Shown here piece by piece: positions 1 through 11,880 of a stretch of 64,000 nucleotides of DNA (position 1 is its first letter; each line of letters begins with the position of its first letter). This DNA is from Melitaea cinxia (lineage: Eukaryota; Arthropoda; Insecta; Lepidoptera; Nymphalidae), in NCBI RefSeq assembly GCF_905220565.1, contig NC_059408.1, positions 12,648,508 to 12,712,507 of the forward strand, written 5' to 3'. The notes beneath the pieces were generated by a model. It searched no databases. It had not been told where the DNA came from and saw nothing but the letters and a program-made list of their open reading frames with translations. A program made the position numbers and the translations under genes.

Positions 1-147
1 TCTGAAAAAATTGGAGATATACTAATTTTATTTCATATAGTCAGAGAGAGCACCCGAAATCTGAGATCATTCGATGACTATCAACTAATAATTACCAGCT
101 ATGAACTATATGCTGGTTATTAGCAAAAATATCAATATCAAAAGTAA

Positions 148-356
148 CCAACATAGCCTACAAAATTAGCAAGTTGAAGTGGCTGTGGGCTGGTCATCTG
201 TGTCGTAGAACCGATGGCCGTTGGAGACGGGTCCTGGAGTGGAGACCGCGTCTTAGTAAACGCAGTGTGGGATATCCTCCGCCCGTTGGACCGACGATGC
301 CCGTAAGATAAATATGATAATATGCCGGTGTAAGCTGGATGAGGATTGCGGAAAAA
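148..356 (+). mobile_element. RTE-type LINE, degraded ORF2 C-terminal fragment
   Basis: Frame-shifted translation gives LKWLWAGHLCRRTDGRW, then RVLEWRPR and KRSVGYPP, the same order as the better preserved copy near 14,650. This is the basic C-terminal region of RTE-class reverse transcriptase polyproteins. The end of the reading frame is lost and only GWMRIA-like residues can be guessed. It is a dead 5'-truncated copy. Confidence 0.7.
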
Positions 357-1084
357 TATTTCAATATTATATTTCATAATAAAAATTATACAACAACTCG
401 CGATTTGCTTATCGCTTAAAAACAAACTAGATTATCTTAATGTATTTATATGCGGTCGAAGGTAATTTTCGGACAATCGCCGCGGTCTTCCCTTTGGTTT
501 CGGGTCTTATGTGGGTGTAGCGAAGTGAGTTATGTTAGCTTTACGGTCAGAAACGAAGGAAATGTTTAAGACAGTTGAATATTTCTGTATGTTTTACTCA
601 TCAACCGTTAGCTGTATGAGTTTGATCTGAAAACTTATTTTTAACGGACAAAGTAGGTTTATTAAGAAAATTTGAGGTTATTAAATGTTATTATACATTA
701 CGTCTAAATAATATGTCCTGTATGTCTTTGTATTGTCCATTTTGTCACTACTCATATTAAATTAGCATGAAACCAAACCGTTAAAATTATTTATTGAATG
801 CAAAAAGATGTCCTAAAAATAACAAATGCTCAGTTTTTGGTAAACGGAAAGCAATCATTTAGATAGTGCGGCTGTTTTAATGACTTTTAAAAAACTAAAT
901 TTTTTCGGTTTTAGTATTATTATTCTTATATATTACTTCGGTATTTCTAAAACCAATACATAAAAACAATTGAAGTAATCAATTAAATTGTCTTGATTAT
1001 TCATACCTTTAGTAAGATACATGTAAATTTGTTTTTGCTTTACAAGAAAGAAATTTTACTCATATAATTTCCAAGCATGACTTG
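357..1084. other. AT-rich intergenic DNA, nothing recognised
   Basis: No open frame with protein-like composition, no RNA gene and no repeat that I recognise. Confidence 0.5.
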
Positions 1085-1325
1085 ATTGAGCTTGTAACAT
1101 TCCACTGCTGGGAATAGGCCTCTTTCTTCATGTAGGAGAAGGGTCACGGAGTCAAGGGGCAAAGGGGGACCACGCTGCTCAACTAATGGTTGGCGGATAT
1201 ATTCCCTACTATGAGTAACCATCGTCATCAGGTATCTATGATAGCAAGCAGGATGGACAATTTAACGTATTCTTTGACGCACGGTGAAAAGACCTATAAG
1301 GACATGCACCCAGACCGGAAATAAA
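1085..1325 (-). mobile_element. SINE-A, 5'-truncated copy
   Basis: On the minus strand it has the common SINE-A body and 3' tail (the tail reads TAACATTCCACTGCTGGGA here on +, then GGCGGATATATTCCCTACT). The tRNA-like head is missing and the body is diverged. Confidence 0.7.
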
Positions 1326-1851
1326 TAATTATAGAAATACAAATTCTTACTCCAAGAAAGAATCAAACACGAATCGAATTTTTAAGCTTATCGCTGGCGT
1401 TTCTATACCCAATAAAAAAAAGAAAACAAATACCAGAGAAAATCATGTATCATTCATTATAAATGTCTTCAATAATACTTATTATAAACATACACAGAAT
1501 TATTTTCACTTTCATAACCCGAATGTTGGGGTTAACAGGGTAGGTTATCATCAATATCTATTCACAGTTGATTGCTTACAACTTGGGTAACTAGTTTATT
1601 TTGAATTGCCATTTAACTGTAAATATCATATGGTAATTGGTTATCGATTGCGACATATTTTATTTTCATTGGGTTTAATAGCGACCGGCTTAATTGTTTA
1701 TTAGTCCCATTTGAATGATTTTTTTATACGAACCTCTTTACTGAGTAAACTTATCAGTAAATAAATTCTTCGTTTTATGGCTTTTACTTGTGTCATTTTG
1801 AAATGAACCATTTTTCCAATATCTTGTAGAGTGAAGCTCACATATTTTTAT
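1326..1851. other. AT-rich intergenic DNA, nothing recognised
   Basis: No gene, RNA gene or clear repeat seen. Confidence 0.45.
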
Positions 1852-2114
1852 ACAACTAAGTTGGCAAACAAATGTACGGACCAGATGGTAAGCGGTTACC
1901 GTAGTGATGCTAGCAGCACCAGAAGCATCGCAAGCGCATTGCCAACGCTACCCCTGAACCTCCCCAGGAGCTTTAGCTACCTTTCTCAACACAGGAAGAC
2001 TACTTGAGAATCTCAACACTTCTTGAGTTCCATTTAACTATGATCTTATCCAGGCGGGCTGCTTCAGATTTTGACCAGGATATTTCTTTCTATGCCCAAC
2101 CTCAAAAACAAAAA
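1852..2114 (-). mobile_element. LINE-J 3' untranslated region
   Basis: It directly follows, on the minus strand, the stop codon of the RNase H reading frame ending at 2,115. It matches about ten stand-alone copies elsewhere in the window (for example 10,724 and 21,569, which end in CCGACCTAGTGACATAAAA and an A tail). This copy therefore identifies the stand-alone repeats as 5'-truncated 3' ends of one LINE family. Confidence 0.75.
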
Positions 2115-2905
2115 TTATGGTATGGTTAACACGGGCTGGTTTCGTTGCCACCCAAGCTCCTCCAGAAACTTCAGAAGCTTTTTTGGCTTCTTGAAGATCT
2201 CCGGAAGTGTCTTCAGGGTGCCAAGATGTTGTGCCCGGTAAGCCGCTACACCTGGACAGTAAAGAAGTACATGCGTAGCCGTTTCTTCTGTTCCCATGCA
2301 AGCTCTGCACAGGGGACTGTCGGTAATGCCCATATTAAATAGATGTTTGTTATACGGACCGTGTCCAGTCAGTGCCGCAGTTATTAGTCTCAGTTGGCGT
2401 CTGTCCAGATTTATTAGAATTCTTGCCAATTTGGCATCAATTTCTGGCAGCGCCAACTTGGCTTGCCTACAGTCCTCAATTTCGGACCATAGTGTGATAT
2501 GTTTGCGTTTCATGCGTTGTCGAATTTGGCCTTTGAGCCAGCAAGAAGGTAACGACATAATCGGTTCGGCCCCTATAGCCGACATACTTGACCCCCTTCT
2601 TGCTAGCTCATCTGCCCTGTCGTTACCGCGTGTGTTGTTGTGACCTTTGATCCATTGCAGTGTGATGTCATTATTTTCACCTACCTGCATCAGGGTGTTA
2701 TGGCATTCATAGATTATACCTGACGTGGTCGAGTTACTATCCAGTGCCTGTAGTACTGACATGCTGTCCGATAATATACGGATGTGGGAATCCTTTACGT
2801 TCCTCCTCCCGATTGTTCTGGCTGCCTCAAGTATACCCAAGCACTCTGCTTGAAACACTGTGTTATAGGTACCAATGAACGTGCAGTTAAGAATCAGGTT
2901 GGTTG
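2115..2905 (-). pseudogene. Non-LTR retrotransposon ORF2 fragment: RNase H and C-terminal domain
   Basis: About 250 residues on the minus strand are an RNase H domain of a LINE polyprotein. Visible motifs are VFQAECLGILEAA (catalytic Glu), RILSDSMSVLQAL (catalytic Asp), TLQWIKGHNN and GNDRADELARRG (last catalytic Asp). These are followed by the C-terminal HLF..GI..SPLCRAC, then EETATHVLLYCP, typical of insect Jockey/I/R1-group elements. The start of RNase H, the reverse transcriptase and the endonuclease are absent, as expected from 5' truncation. The frame opens a little upstream of 2,858 and ends with a stop at 2,115, where the LINE-J 3' UTR begins. No frameshift is seen in this part, so the copy is fairly young. 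The exact clade needs the missing reverse transcriptase. Confidence 0.85.
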
Positions 2906-2985
2906 CTATATAGCATGGGTAAGTATCACAAAGATTGTCTTAATAAATTTGAAAAGTATATTTATCGAAATATTCTGTTTATTTT

Positions 2986-3285
2986 TTAACCGCTTCAAAG
3001 AAGGCGGAGATTACCCAATTCGACCGTATATATTTTTTTTTATATATGTTCGCTGATAAATTCGTCGTATATGAACAGATTTTAATGATTCTTTTTTTGT
3101 TGAAAAGGAAATATCCCAAGGGTGGTACTATGATAAGAAAACCAGCACTTGATGATAGCATCCCAAAGAAATCGAGAGGAACCTTCGAAAATCGTAGTGG
3201 TGACTAGTGCGTGTGTCTACCTACGTTGTATTACTTGTCGATATAATTGAAGTCGGTTTTTTTCATTTTCTAGCTAACACAATTA
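2986..3285 (+). mobile_element. GTCGGTT-terminal repeat, about 300 bp
   Basis: It begins TTAACCGCTTCAAAGAAGGCGGAG and ends GAAGTCGGTTTTTTTCATTTT, then CTAACACAATTA. The two ends are inverted versions of an AACCGACTTC motif. It aligns end to end with the copy in GPCR intron 5 (55,460-55,742). No coding capacity. Probably a non-autonomous element of unknown superfamily. Confidence 0.6.
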
Positions 3286-4208
3286 TTAACTGACAAATAT
3301 TATGACAGTCTTTGGATCAAAGAGTAAGCAACATTTGTTGTAATAAGACAGAACTACTTTCATAATAATACACACAAGCAGAAACAATAGTGTTCTTGAA
3401 CTATTTATTATTACAACCTGACAAAAAGAAGACTTTCGATCAAAATTTTTAATAGTCCTTTCTTTTTTACTTATAAAACTCATTTTAATACTTATATAAA
3501 TACGTATTGTCTGAAAAATAAATCATTTCAACCGTGACGAAACATTTTGCTTACCAACAAACAGTTTTATTCTTTACAAAGATATAAAACTTGCTAATAA
3601 ATATTTCTTCTCAAAAAAAAAAGTGGTTAAAAATTTATCATTGTCAGAGCATTGTCTGTGAAATTTCGTCCGTCCACTCGAATATTCGCATCAGAACTAA
3701 AAACAATGGCGGATTGAACCACCGTTTTTTTCGCCACCACAAAATAAAAGACCACTTTGAAAATAAACACGTTTCTTTCAATATTAAAAACGCGAAACAT
3801 TCCGTTTTAACTAAAATTAAGGTGTATTGGATTGTTCTCTGACGTAAAATAGTCACAGAGAACAAACTGGGTATTTAGCGTTCATCAACGGTTACATTTT
3901 TATTTTTACGTCCTTTTTTAAAATTCTTACATTTTTTTAAGTTACGGAAATGTTGGGGTAAGTTTTTCTCGTGAATTATAACAATTAAAAGGTAATGTCA
4001 ATTGCATTAAATAAAAAATAAAAAACGACGAAAAAATAAGTTAATTTAAAGCCTTACTAAGCATTAACGCTAAAGGCTTCAATTTGTTTATGTACTGTTG
4101 ATATCTAATAGATTATGTTGATTGCTAACGAATAACAATATCTTAATTTATAATATTTAATATTTTCATTTTTATTTCTATATAAATGGATTAGAATTGT
4201 GTAATAGT
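3286..4208. other. AT-rich intergenic DNA, nothing recognised
   Basis: Long A and T runs, no gene. Short frames on both strands have low-complexity composition. Confidence 0.5.
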
Positions 4209-4540
4209 AGTTGTGCCCGCGACTTCGTCCGCATGAAATTTAACAAAAAAGTTATTGTTCAGTTCGCCGAGTTATAAAATAAATAAATTTATTTTAAATT
4301 TATGTAGGCAGATTTTTTTTGACCTGACAATTATCGTTATATTTTGGAGAATTCACACACTATCACAAAAAATTATAGCCTATGTATTATTCTCATGTAT
4401 AATTAAGCTATATTACTGAAAACTTTCATTAAAATCCATTCGGTAGTTTTTGCTTAAAGAGAATCAAGGATCCATCCATATATCTACACATCCATACATC
4501 CATACACATAAAATTTCGCGTTTGTAATATTAATAGGATA
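4209..4540 (-). mobile_element. Helitron-like non-autonomous element
   Basis: The minus-strand 3' end is CGCGGGCACA-like (here TGTGCCCGCGACTTCGTCCG), matching the end of the copy at 49,897-50,136, which finishes GCGGGCACAGCTAG/T. The other end has GCGTTTGTAATATTAATAGG and tandem CATCCATA units. No protein. Confidence 0.5.
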
Positions 4541-5621
4541 GTTATAGGAGAAAAAAAAAAACAGAATACAACAAAAGCAACAGCAAAAGAGAATTTTCAA
4601 AATCGAAATATGAAATTCTATGATACAAATATGCTCTTCTGTATTATATGTTAACTTTAATACTATTCTGGTACAGAGAAGAAGTTTAATTTGATTGTGA
4701 AATTGATTCTCACGTGGTCTTATTTTCATCATGGTCTTATTTAATTATTAAACAGTTAACGCTTTGATCTCAGACTTTAAAAAAAAATTAAAGACCGTTC
4801 AGGCTATCATTTAAATTTTATCACAAAATATTATTTGTGATTAGTATCCGTACTCATTAGACAAATACATAAGTCTTCATAATTTTCACGGGTCAAACTT
4901 GTTGCTATTTAACCCCAGACTTTTAGCATATGTGTGTACCTAGTATATTTTCTTTGACACAGTCCAATACTACTGAATCTTCCAAATATAGTATAATTTA
5001 TTTATATGATAAAACAAGCCAATATTTTCCAATGGTTGTACTCATGTTTTCGCATCAGTACGAATTGGTATTTTGGAGAAAAATCGGGATGGAAAAAAAT
5101 TGTAATAATAACTTTTGGATCATAATAGTTTTCACATAAATAGTTATGACTAACATATTGCAATTTTTATTTTTATTATAATCTTCCACTACACACCATG
5201 AAACGATAAAACTGAGGAGTGTAAGTAAAACGCAGCTAATTTAAGATGCCTACCTTATCTCTATGTAAGTTCGACATCGACTATCATTTGTCTTCGTCAA
5301 CGTTGCCCGGTGATCATTTATGCCACAGCACACCCTACCCTTTCGTTGGAAACATACGATTGAATATAACTGCGATGCACTGAAAACTATTACAAAAATG
5401 TAACCTAACTGTTATTATTTACTAAAAGTTATACTCTAATAGAATTTGATTACTCGTAGATTGATATATAATAAATATTCTGCTATGTGCTTACCTTGGG
5501 ATGCGATAGACTGAAGCGGGGCGGCGGATCGGGCAGATTATTTAGAGTTAAGTAATAACCACTACTCATTAACACTAGTAGAGTCAAGTTGCAAGCTTCT
5601 TTATACTTTTATACATGATTC
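4541..5621. other. Intergenic DNA, nothing recognised
   Basis: Mostly AT-rich. A less AT-rich stretch at about 5,220-5,350 is single copy in the window but shows no gene structure. Confidence 0.45.
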
Positions 5622-6108
5622 CGACGGGTGCACCGTCAGTTGGTCACAGCGTGCAAGATATTCCGCGGTATGATTGACGCCCCTGACCTGAGTGACGGGC
5701 TGTGTCGATTTGCTGTCCCATATAAGTACATTCAGTTCCGCAAACATAAACTGTTTGCCGTACCTCCAACGCGTACTGTCGCGAGAGCAAAATCGCCCAT
5801 TCCCCGCATTCTCACCACGCTCAACGCTCTTCTGGATGTATACCCTGAGTGTGATCTGTTTGCGGATGAATGGTCGATAATACTATCTGTATGCATGAAG
5901 TTTTGTGAGCGAGATATTATGAGTGATGAGTTTTATTGACTGTTGTATTTTTCTTTTTCAATTTTCTTTTTTTTTCTTTTTTCTTTTAGTTCTATTTGTT
6001 GTATAATTATCTGATTGCTGTGTTTATGTTTATGTTTTATGTTTCTCTTAGTAATTAATGTAACTGGTGTAAACCGTTTTAATTATTATAATAAATAAAT
6101 AAATAAAT
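5622..6108 (+). mobile_element. LINE 3' end with (AATA)n tail
   Basis: An open frame from about 5,628 to 5,938 encodes the last part of a non-LTR reverse transcriptase protein: GRFAVPYKYIQFR-like residues, then FAVPPTRTVARAKSPIPRI and LDVYPECDLFADEW. The pattern 'R..K.SPI.R....N' before an acidic FxxDLF segment is common in CR1/Jockey-type ORF2 C-termini. A 3' UTR follows and the copy ends in AATAAATAAATAAATAA. It is 5'-truncated and non-functional. Confidence 0.65.
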
Positions 6109-6109
6109 G

Positions 6110-6310
6110 ATGGCTAGCGGTTACTGTATCCTATAGACATTTGCATTATGAGGAGAATCACAAGCGCTATACGACCTTATCCTTCTTCTTACGAGCTGAG
6201 GTTATTTTGCATACACGCAAAAAACTACACTAAAGCAGTGCCATTTGGCTATGATCTTCTGTAAAGAATTTACCCCATTTAGGCTTCTTTAGATTTTGAG
6301 GTTATAGAGG
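6110..6310 (-). mobile_element. LINE-J 3' UTR, diverged copy
   Basis: The ordered blocks TAGCGGTTACTGTA, CCTATAGACATTTGCA, ATCACAAGCGC and CTATGATCTTCTGTAAAG correspond to LINE-J 3' UTR blocks. It abuts the preceding LINE tail. Confidence 0.45.
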
Positions 6311-7031
6311 TTATAGGCTGCGGTGTCATTACTTCAATTAATAAATGTATTAAAGAAGTAAGACAGAGAAAAATAGTGAAGTAGCTAGAGAAATATATGA
6401 TAATATTTCATCTGTCAAATCATTTTTAGAGGAAATAAAATTGGTGGTGTCATTTTATATTAGTAAAACAATTTTTTTTAACAGTCAACTATACTATGTA
6501 TGTAAATATTTAATTTATACAAGCAACTTTTATAACACTGAAAAAACCAGTAGTCAATCTTATATTAAATTGCTTGTCTTTATATCGACGTAATTACATA
6601 ACTACGGTAATTGCTTCATCGCCTGCTACTGATTAAAGTAGGAAAATGATTGCCACGTATGAAAGTTTAATACAAAATCTCTATATATTATAATTTACGG
6701 AAGGTTATTTATTGAAAGTACTTCTAAGGAGCAAATATTTATTTTTTCAAAAGCTATCTTTAACTTTGTTTTAACTACTAGTTACTTCGATACGGTTTCA
6801 GGTGTCTTACGATCCATTGGAAACATCAGGATAAAAACATGCCAATGTATTTGTTCTTGACCTCCAGCTGTCTATGAACCTAGTTTCGTTATAATTCATT
6901 TATTATTTTTTGAGTGAAATAGTAACAAATATTCCCACACAAAGGTTCACATTGACCTTTAATACAGACATACCATGCAAGAATATTAGCAGAATACAAA
7001 TATTATAAAAAAAAACGAGTTGCTTTATACG
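6311..7031. other. AT-rich intergenic DNA, nothing recognised
   Basis: No gene or recognised repeat. Confidence 0.45.
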
Positions 7032-7200
7032 TCTGAAGTAAAACTTATAAAACGTAACTCTCTCTCTCTTTCTTTCTTCACTAACTTATATCACCCTCTC
7101 AACTTTCGTTCGCCTCCCCCTATCACACTTTTCGTAACGCTCTCTTCACGCATTCACCAGTATACTCCCCAAGTCAAGCGTACGAGTCAGAGCACTACAT
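7032..7200 (+). repeat. CTCT-rich interspersed repeat, copy 1
   Basis: Begins near GAAGTAAAACTTATAAAACGTAACTCTCTCTC and runs to CCCCAAGTCAAGCGTACG. The same ordered sequence recurs at 32,940-33,120 (opposite strand) and 50,844-51,000. The open frame through it is a low-complexity artefact. Confidence 0.65.
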
Positions 7201-7529
7201 CATACTCATCTAAGTAAAAGCTAAAATATACTTATGCTCGACACAATTTGTATACGTGTGCCAAAACCACAAATATTTCCAACACTAAACCCCTATTCTC
7301 GACATCGTAAGGGTGTATTTCGCGTGACATATGTGGTGAAGTCATGACTTAGTACTTCTTGAGGAAATTGAAGATGCTCTTTTGGAAAAGTGCAATGACT
7401 GAGCAATTTTCTGAGTCGTTGTGCCATTAGCTGCGTTCTTGTTTCCGATTGTTAATTAGGAATATTAGGGATATATCGTTATTTCCGTGTTTTGTTTTGT
7501 ATGGTATTTAATTTTATAGGACGGTGAGA

Positions 7530-7645
7530 AAGAGAGATGACATAGAATACACTTTATTGTACACCACTAACAAATAAATTAACACAACGTACATGATGCA
7601 CAAAGGCGGCCTTATCGCTAAATAGCGATTTTTTCCAAACAACGT
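7530..7645 (-). mobile_element. LINE 3' end fragment
   Basis: On minus it reads TCGCTATTTAGCGATAAGG, then CCGCCTTTGTGCATC and an AATAAAGTGTATTC end. The copy in GPCR intron 1 (52,445-52,685) shares the TTTAGCGATAAGATCGCC core and the tail. Confidence 0.55.
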
Positions 7646-7960
7646 CAGTAATGATTAAGAATTTTCCATAGTGAAAATCCTCGTATTATTGTTTTGTAAG
7701 AATTTATCAAGACATGTTTTTTACTTCATTTTACTTTCCTATTTAAACAAGCGGTAGAATAAACAAAATTACTTACATATTACATGTGATAAATAAAAAA
7801 CCAGAATTATTAATTATTATTTACACGCCTTTTGCTCTTGTAACAATTCTTTTATTAAATCATATTATTTGTAAAGCTTTATAGCCTATCTCTGGATAAC
7901 TTAAGATTGTTATAGTAAATATTTACAAATAAATAAAAAATATTATATACATATACATAT

Positions 7961-8056
7961 ATATCCGCCAACCCGCAGTGGAGCAGTGGATTAAGCTCCG
8001 ATCCTTCTTCTACATAGAGAAAGAGTCCTAAGCCCAGCAATGGGATGTTACAGGCT
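7961..8056 (+). mobile_element. SINE-A 3' fragment
   Basis: Contains ATATATCCGCCAACCCGCAG, GTGGATTAAGCTCCGATCC and AGCCCAGCAATGGGATGTTA, then CAGGCT: the last third of SINE-A without head. Confidence 0.7.
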
Positions 8057-8099
8057 CAATTCCAATCAATCGAAATAAACATTTTGTATTTATAATATT

Positions 8100-8428
8100 G
8101 TGCTGTGTGGCTACGGCACCAAAGAATATAGCCACCCCCTCTCTTCCCGTGGGTGTCGTAAGAGGCGACTAAGGGATAACAAGGTTCCACTACCACCTTG
8201 GAACTTAAGAAGCCGACTGATGGCGGGATAACCATCTAACCGCTGGCTTTGAAACACACAGGCCGAAGACGGGCAGCAGCGTCTTAGGTGCGACAAAGCC
8301 AGCCCTGCGGTCACCAACCCGCCTGCCCAGTGTGGTGACTAAGGGCAACACACATGAGTTCACGCATTTTTGGCGCGAACTTGTGGAGGCCTATGTCCAG
8401 CAGTGGACTGCAATAGGCTGGAATGCTG
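8100..8428 (+). mobile_element. RTE-tail repeat with 12-bp target duplication
   Basis: Non-coding repeat beginning GTGCTGTGTGGCTACGGCAC and ending GCCTATGTCCAGCAGTGGAC, then TGCAATAGGCTGGAATGCTG. It is flanked by ATTTATAATATT at 8,088-8,099 and 8,429-8,440. The end matches the 3' end of the RTE LINE at 14,650, so the copy was probably inserted by RTE machinery. Sequence close to copies at 12,384 and 40,213. Confidence 0.8.
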
Positions 8429-8751
8429 ATTTATAATATTAAAAAATATATAGTATAAAATTTTAAGGCGCAAGTGAAAAAGGACTTGTTGTATACCTTT
8501 TTCACTTATTCGAAACTTGTCAACATTCGCAGTGTAATTTATTTAGTAGTGCTTTTAAACGAATGTACGATTTTGTAACTATATCGCAAATTGAGAAAAA
8601 CAAAACAAAAAGTTTTGGTTATATTTTGAATGTGGGAAAATAGAATGTCATTTCATATACATAAAAAAGTCGTCGAATTAGTAATAAGTAATGTAAGCAT
8701 AATGTAATATTTAAGATACAATATTTTTTATATATATAATATAAGTAGGTC

Positions 8752-9012
8752 GGCAAACAAGCGTACGGCTCACCCGATGGTAAGAGATTACCGTAGCTTA
8801 TAGACGCCTGCAACATCAGAAGCATCGCAAGCGTGTTGCCGACCCAATCCCCGATCCCCTCAGGAGCTCTGGTCACCTTACTCACCAGCAGGAACACAAT
8901 GCTACTTGAAAACAGCTGAAAATTTTAGCTGTGGTCTTCTGTAAGATTGAGGTACTACCCAGTCAGGCTGCTCCATATTTTGAACAGGAAATTTCTGCTG
9001 TGCCTGGCTAAA
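8752..9012 (-). mobile_element. LINE-J 3' UTR copy
   Basis: Full-length 3' UTR on minus: TAGGTCGGCAAACAAGCGTA at one end and GGAAATTTCTGCTGTGCCTG at the other. No coding part left. Confidence 0.7.
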
Positions 9013-9588
9013 AGTAAGTATACACCAATATACTTAAAAAACAATCTCCTAAACAATACGAACAATATTTTCAAATCTGTTTCTTTAATTAATTATAAAA
9101 TAATCGACGCAAAATATGAAATAAAAATCGTCTATCATTAAGCAGAGTATGCAGTTTTACGTAACGAATAATCAACAAAACACACTCGTTCCATAGCGGA
9201 CCCACCCTAATTAGTTTACTGACACTATTTGCATACGTCCGTTTGTTTAAAAGATTCGACACGGCCCAATGACTTCCTAACAATAACTTGGTCAAGATGT
9301 TTGGAACAGTTAATTTAGTTTGATAAGGGTCCGACCCTTCAAGACGTACTTCAGGTGGTCACTATCTGGACCAAATATTGAAAGGGGATGAATTGTTTTA
9401 TTCCACCCTGATGTTTTTACGGTCTATTAAAATTATGACACAATTTGATATTTATTGTAAGGAAATACGGTTAATTATTATTGTTTTTTTTTTTTTTTTG
9501 TTAAAGCTTAGTGTCCAAAGTTTTATAATGCCTCTTGTTAATGTCATTAGATTATTTTTTTGGTTACTTATAATTCAATTAGTAGCTT
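9013..9588. other. Intergenic DNA, nothing recognised
   Basis: A less AT-rich, single-copy segment lies at about 9,150-9,390. No exon signals were found. Confidence 0.4.
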
Positions 9589-9812
9589 AGCTTATAGACG
9601 TCTTCAACATCAGAACATCGCAACGCATTGCCGATCTTATCTCCAATTCCGCCCAGGAGTTCACGTCACCTTACTCACCAACAGGAACACAACACTGCTT
9701 AAAAACAGTATTATTTTGCTGTGATCTTCTGTAAGGTCGAGGTTTTACCCCAGTAGGTCTGCTCCATATTTTGCGCAGGAAATTTCCCTTTGTGTACCTC
9801 AGTTAAAAATAA
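9589..9812 (-). mobile_element. LINE-J 3' UTR, partial copy
   Basis: Contains GCTTATAGACGTCTTCAACA, CAACGCATTGCCGATC, GTGATCTTCTGTAAGGTCGA and TTTGTGTACCTCAGTTA. The GTCGGCAAACAAG end is missing. Confidence 0.65.
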
Positions 9813-10723
9813 GCTAACCTAAAAGTTTTGACTCTACAAAATGAAGATTATGAAATATAGTAATCTTCTTTGGCCCTATACTGGTACTTTAAACCGATTA
9901 TAAATAGATAAAATTAATTACATTACCACCACTAAACAAAAATATTCATTTTACCTTTTGATTTATTCCATACATTCAAAGCATAGTGTGACATTATTTT
10001 TGAATACGAAAATAATCCAAATATTTCCATATTCTTTTGCTTAGTGCAATATTAGATACGGAAGTAACAAGCTCCGCTAAGATAGTTTTATTTATGTGTA
10101 ACAGCCGCGAAAACTTAAGACAATACGACAAATGACAATGGCTATTGTTTCTGACTTTACTCGTAATTATTAAAAGTGCTACTTAAAACGGTTTCTTTTT
10201 ACTGTCTCGGTTCAAAGTGGATGTGTCGCTTTCGGAATTACCTTTCCTTATCTTTTATATGTATTGTATTTTAGACGTTAAATATTTTTTTATAGAAATT
10301 TTTAATTATTTTAACAAAGTCTTTATTTACTATTGTAAAACTAGTCAAATAATAATTAGTTTTTAAGTAGAAAGCCCATTGATAAGCCTTAAAGCTGATA
10401 CAGTTGATAATATATGAAAAACAAGTGAAAGTAGTATTTAAAAACTAAAAGTTTTAATAAAAACATGAAAACCAATTTACTTGTTACAATTAATTAATAT
10501 TTTTAATATTTTAAAATGTTTAATGAATAATTTTATTTTAATAGGTGTTACTTTTTACTGCAGTTTACAATTTATAATTCAAAAAAGCTATATCCTAAAT
10601 ACTAAGTACTCGCGTTAAGTTTTAATAATGGTCTTATGCATTGATATCAATTAAAAAGCCATGAATCATTGGCTTGCATTCTTGCAGCTTTCTTTTGGAC
10701 AAAAAAAAATTATTATATATATG
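9813..10723. other. AT-rich intergenic DNA, nothing recognised
   Basis: No gene or recognised repeat. Confidence 0.45.
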
Positions 10724-11010
10724 TAACTGAGGTAGGGCACAACAGGAATTTCCTGCTCAAAATATGGAGCAGCCCCACTGGGGTAGTACTTCGACCTTAC
10801 AGAAGAGCACAGCAAAATAATACTGTTTTCAAGCAGTATTGTGTTCCTGTTGGTGAGTAAGGTGACCAGAGCTTCTGGGGGGATTGGGGATTGGGTCGGC
10901 AATGCGCTTGCGATGCCTCTGGTGTTGCAGGTGTCTATAAGCTACGGTAATCGCTTACCATCTGGTGAGCCGTACGCTTGTTTGCCGACCTAGTGACATA
11001 AAAAAAAAAA
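10724..11010 (+). mobile_element. LINE-J 3' UTR copy with A tail
   Basis: Runs from AACTGAGGTAGGGCACAACA to GCCGACCTAGTGACATAAAA followed by an A run. The A tail gives the direction of retrotransposition and the strand. Confidence 0.75.
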
Positions 11011-11704
11011 TCTTCCGAATGCAGTACATGCATTTAAATAAACAAACTTTTCAACCCTAGCTTATAATTAGAACCAGAAATAATATATTCATGGAAATGG
11101 CTAATATAATTTACCTACTATGTCATCCATCTCCCGAAATGTAAAATGCCCAGCGGTCACCCAACCGAACACCGTCTTAGATCAAAGTACCTTAACCAGC
11201 TTAATCCTTTGATATATGCTTGGTATCTTGGGCTTCTCTTCTGTACTATTTAAGGTATTTTATATATTTAAATTATATTCCAATTCACATACCAAATAAT
11301 AAATAATTCTTAAAAGACAAGGTTTTATTTATGTAAAAAACATTAGAATTAATTCACTTATTTTTATTGTAAAGTAACTGTGACCTGCGATTTAACCTGC
11401 GTTAATTTGAAGAAAAATGACCCATAGCCTTCCTTAGTAAATGGGCTATTCAACACAAAAATAATTTTTAAATTCGAAGCAGTATTTCCCGAGATTAGCG
11501 CGTTTAAACAAACAAAAAACTTTTCAGCTTTATAATCTTAGTATAATGATCAAAAAATAAATGTCCATGTGTCCTATCTACTAATATCTGGGCATACAAG
11601 TTATAGTAATATATTTTTATGATCTATTCATAATGGAGATGTATAGATTCCCTCGCAAAATTTGTCGAAATTATTTAATAGAATACGTTTGGTTATTTCA
11701 TATC
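11011..11704. other. AT-rich intergenic DNA, nothing recognised
   Basis: No gene or recognised repeat. Confidence 0.45.
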
Positions 11705-11880
11705 TATCTTGGCATTGTACTGTCGCGGGCTAAACATGATTTCCGGGATAAAAAATAGCTTGTATGTTACTCCACAATATCCTTTATTTTCTTATGCAAG
11801 TCCCATAAAAATCGGTTCAACCGGCCCGAGTGTTAGATAGGACAAACATAAAGACAGATAGATATACAAATAATTTTAAA
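11705..11880 (-). mobile_element. Helitron-like fragment
   Basis: Contains GTCGCGGGCTAAACATG, CCCATAAAAATCGGTTCAAC and a CATAAAGACAGATAG segment. The 'AAATCGGTTCA.CCG' plus 'AGACAGA' arrangement recurs in the other Helitron-like copies of the window. Confidence 0.4.

Noticed and set aside
7020..7217. Small Ser/Thr-rich protein
   Set aside because: It is the CTCT-rich interspersed repeat.
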